Of a stretch of DNA of 36,304 nucleotides, positions 34,269-36,304 are shown piece after piece. Both the position numbers and the translations under genes were made by a program. Under the pieces are notes generated by a model that saw only the letters and a program-made list of their open reading frames with translations, was not told the DNA's origin and ran no database searches. The stretch comes from Candidatus Zixiibacteriota bacterium (GTDB taxonomy: Bacteria > Zixibacteria > MSB-5A5 > JAABVY01 > JAHJOQ01), in assembly GCA_018820315.1 (NCBI GenBank), contig JAHJOQ010000094.1, positions 1 through 36,304 of the forward strand, in the 5' to 3' direction. Each line of letters begins with the position of its first letter. Within the stretch, counting starts at the first letter, position 1.

Positions 34269-35159
34269 TCATGCCCTGGGGTGAAAACTCTTGTGCACTT
34301 CCTGCAGATATTCCCGATCCAAATGGGTATAAATCTGCGTAGTAGATATATCGGCATGGCCAAGGAATTCCATTACTGTCCTGATATCCGCCCCCGCTTC
34401 GATCATATGGGTGGCGCACGAATGCCGTATTGTGTGGGGAGTTGCGGTGAACCTGAAATTACACTGATCAGCATATTTCTTTAGCATTTTCCAGAGTCCC
34501 ATTCGCGAAAATCCGCCCCCAAGCCGGTTCAGGAACAGCTCGCTCTGCGAGGATGCGCGTACGAGCGCAGGGCGGCCCGTCTCCAAATAGTCCACCACTG
34601 CTTCGTGAGCAAATCGCCCAAACGGAACGAGCCTCTCCTTTCCCCCCTTGCCCATCACCCTGAGCAGCTGAAGCTCAAGTAGCAAATCCGAAATCTGAAC
34701 CTTCTGTACTTCCGAGATACGCAGCCCACAGGCATACCACAGCTCCAGAATTGCTGTATCTCGAAGCCCCAGGTGGGTCGATTTATCCGGCGTGTTGATC
34801 AGTCTCTCCATCTCTTTCTGGTCTAGAATGCGAGGCAGTTTTCGCATCAGACGGGGACCCTCGATAGACACGCACGGATTCTTGTCCGTAATCCCCTCCC
34901 CTACCGCGAACTTATAGAAGTGCTTTAGGGTTGAGAGTCGTCTGGCTATAGTTGCCGGATTGAGCCCCTTGTTTCGCAGTTTCAGCAAATAGTCGTAAAT
35001 CTTCTCTGTGGGCGTTCCCAGCACATTAATATTTGATGACCTGCACCATCTGAGGAAATCGGTCATATCGGAATCATAGCTATCGATCGTATTCTGAGAC
35101 AGATTCAGATCGACCGATAAGTGGGAGCGGAACAGCTCAAGAATCTCATCGTTTTTCAT
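34269..35159 (-). CDS. xerD: Tyrosine recombinase XerC/XerD-like
   Basis: 296 residues, the usual length. The N-terminal SAM-like core-binding domain (~1-85) is followed by the catalytic domain with the complete set: Arg147 (GLRISE), Lys171 (GKGGKE), His242 and Arg245 (HTIRH), His268 (LGH) and the nucleophile Tyr277 (IYTH). Such enzymes resolve chromosome dimers at dif together with FtsK. Because no phage or integron genes are adjacent, a housekeeping Xer role is likely. Distinguishing XerC from XerD is not secure here; the closer match in feel is XerD. Confidence 0.9.
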   Translation of the reverse strand: MKNDEILELFRSHLSVDLNLSQNTIDSYDSDMTDFLRWCRSSNINVLGTPTEKIYDYLLKLRNKGLNPATIARRLSTLKHFYKFAVGEGITDKNPCVSIEGPRLMRKLPRILDQKEMERLINTPDKSTHLGLRDTAILELWYACGLRISEVQKVQISDLLLELQLLRVMGKGGKERLVPFGRFAHEAVVDYLETGRPALVRASSQSELFLNRLGGGFSRMGLWKMLKKYADQCNFRFTATPHTIRHSCATHMIEAGADIRTVMEFLGHADISTTQIYTHLDREYLQEVHKSFHPRA

Positions 35160-35242
35160 TCACCACACCCTGTCTGGATTCGCACACGGGCTTTATATAT
35201 GCCCGTCGCAACGGTTCCAGCAACAAAAAAGCGGGCATAAGC

Positions 35243-35272
35243 GAAACAGCCCGGCAACTGCCGAGCTGTTTC
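35243..35272 (-). terminator. Terminator of the membrane pyrophosphatase gene
   Basis: gaaacagc (35243-35250) pairs with gctgtttc (35265-35272), with an inner cggc/gccg stem. It lies 25 bp past the stop at 35297 on the minus strand. Reading on, gcttttttg follows about 15 nt later. Confidence 0.7.
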
Positions 35273-35296
35273 AAACTAAGAAATCGAACGAATATT

Positions 35297-36304
35297 CTAC
35301 ATGAAGAGAGGTGCAAGAACAAGCGATACCATCGCCATGAGCTTCACCAGAATGTTCATAGAGGGACCGGATGTATCCTTGAACGGATCACCCACAGTGT
35401 CGCCAACAACAGCGGCCTTGTGAGCAAATGATCCCTTGCCGCCATGGGCTCCGCCCTCGATATATTTCTTGGCATTGTCCCATGCACCGCCACCATTAGC
35501 CATCATGAGTGCCAATAGCACACCGGTCAGCGTCGCACCTGCAAGCAGCCCGCCGAGAGCCTCTTTGCCGAGAAAACTGCCGACGAGAATCGGAGCAACA
35601 ATAGCAAGCAGACCTGGGACGATCATTTCCTGCAACGCACTTATAGTGGCGATTTGGACGCAACGGTCTGAGTCAGGCTTCGCTTTGCCTTCCATGAGAC
35701 CCGGAATCTCCTTGAACTGCCTTCTCACTTCATTGACCATCTTGAATGCTGCCTTTCCGACAGCGGTCATAGTCAGGGAAGCAACCACAAACGGCAGGAT
35801 TCCGCCGAGGAACAATCCGACAATCACGCGCACGTTGAGAAGGTTGATCGTGTCAAGCTTCACGGTTGAGGTATAGGCGGAGAAAAGTGCAAGAGCTGTC
35901 AGAGCAGCCGAACCAATGGCAAAACCCTTGCCGATGGCGGCAGTCGTGTTGCCAAGAGAATCGAGCTTGTCTGTGATCTTGCGAACATTCTCTCCAAGTC
36001 CCGCCATTTCGGTGATGCCACCAGCGTTGTCGGCAACAGGACCGTAGGCATCGACCGACATTGTCACACCGATTGTGGCAAGCATACCGACTGCTGCGAT
36101 ACCGATGCCGTAGAGATCAGCAAGCTTGTATCCGACGAAGATTGCAACGCAGATCACTATGACCGGCAGCGCAACCGATTCCATGCCGATCGCAAGGCCG
36201 GAAATGATATTGGTCGCAGGGCCAGTCTCGGATGCCTTCGCGATGACGCGAATCGGTTTGCCTGACGTATAGTATTCGGTCAGGAGTCCAAGCGTAATCC
36301 CGGA
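35297..36304 (-). CDS. hppA: Membrane-bound pyrophosphatase, C-terminal part (N-terminus beyond window)
   Basis: 335 residues are visible and the frame is open to the window end; the first visible part '[20 protein letters not shown]' is internal to the family, so the ATG at 36184 is not the start. Landmarks are '[19 protein letters not shown]' (substrate-binding Asp residues), '[20 protein letters not shown]' and '[20 protein letters not shown]', ending with '[20 protein letters not shown]'. The Ala after GNTT (rather than Lys) is the residue typical of K+-dependent enzymes. It couples pyrophosphate hydrolysis to export of H+ or Na+; which ion cannot be told from this part. Confidence 0.95.
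   Translation of the reverse strand, partial: SGITLGLLTEYYTSGKPIRVIAKASETGPATNIISGLAIGMESVALPVIVICVAIFVGYKLADLYGIGIAAVGMLATIGVTMSVDAYGPVADNAGGITEMAGLGENVRKITDKLDSLGNTTAAIGKGFAIGSAALTALALFSAYTSTVKLDTINLLNVRVIVGLFLGGILPFVVASLTMTAVGKAAFKMVNEVRRQFKEIPGLMEGKAKPDSDRCVQIATISALQEMIVPGLLAIVAPILVGSFLGKEALGGLLAGATLTGVLLALMMANGGGAWDNAKKYIEGGAHGGKGSFAHKAAVVGDTVGDPFKDTSGPSMNILVKLMAMVSLVLAPLFM

Noticed and set aside
1-36304. CRISPR array, tRNA, rRNA, prophage or insertion sequence with transposase
   Set aside because: I saw no regularly spaced repeats, cloverleaf-like conserved sequence or transposase/phage genes. The Xer gene is of housekeeping type. A short tRNA could still be missed by eye.

Overview
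The window looks like chromosomal DNA of a Gram-negative bacterium of the FCB/candidate-phylum type; Candidatus Zixibacteria or a close relative is my best guess. The evidence is: secreted proteins ending in dockerin-like pairs with a '[14 protein letters not shown]' signature, a C-terminal 'NYPNPFNPSTT' sorting/FlgD-like tail, thrombospondin type 3 repeats, an Mla lipid-transport cluster (which implies an outer membrane), an HAO-like octaheme cytochrome c and a membrane pyrophosphatase. The taxon is inferred from style, not from a marker gene. Codon use looks uniform and I see no prophage, IS transposase, CRISPR array, rRNA or tRNA.

Layout. 1-2558 (minus strand) holds two secreted proteins: a beta-helix protein cut by the window edge, and a 559-residue protein whose reading frame is crossed by a single UGA exactly where the first cysteine of a thioredoxin CxxC motif belongs. 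I read this as a selenoprotein (UPYC motif) with a plausible bacterial SECIS hairpin just downstream. 3230-9935 (plus) is a five-gene flavin/iron-sulfur operon: a small Cys-rich protein, NuoE with a zinc-ribbon tail, a NuoF::GltD fusion, a NuoG-N-like ferredoxin protein and a GltB-type FMN glutamate synthase domain. Together they look like a bifurcating transhydrogenase or NAD(P)H-linked glutamate synthase complex. 10032-12237 holds a small membrane protein, a small conserved-looking protein and a beta-CASP metallo-beta-lactamase nuclease. 12251-12590 is a decayed membrane-protein frame. 12651-15255 encodes a seven-repeat secreted protein with a dockerin-like tail.

15341-19377 (minus) carries the octaheme cytochrome, an NSS-family sodium symporter and a PP-loop tRNA-thiolase-like protein. 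19563-22062 (plus) is mlaE-mlaF-mlaD with ATGA overlaps, followed by a C-terminal processing protease (22506-24302), a SAM methyltransferase, DeoC, a tiny zinc-ribbon protein and a translationally coupled archaemetzincin homologue that has lost its catalytic zinc motif. 26916-28314 (minus) has a cohesin-like secreted protein with a sorting tail and a SufT-like DUF59 protein. 28542-32816 (plus) has an OPT transporter and a membrane glycosyltransferase with TPRs. 33263-36304 (minus) has a degenerate receiver-GGDEF protein, a XerC/D recombinase and the C-terminal part of HppA.

The most notable points are the predicted secreted selenoprotein, the NuoEF/GltD/GltB complex, the catalytically dead archaemetzincin, the presence of both dockerin-like and cohesin-like modules, and a palindrome-rich insertion bounded by a perfect 52-bp direct repeat at the end of the TPR gene.
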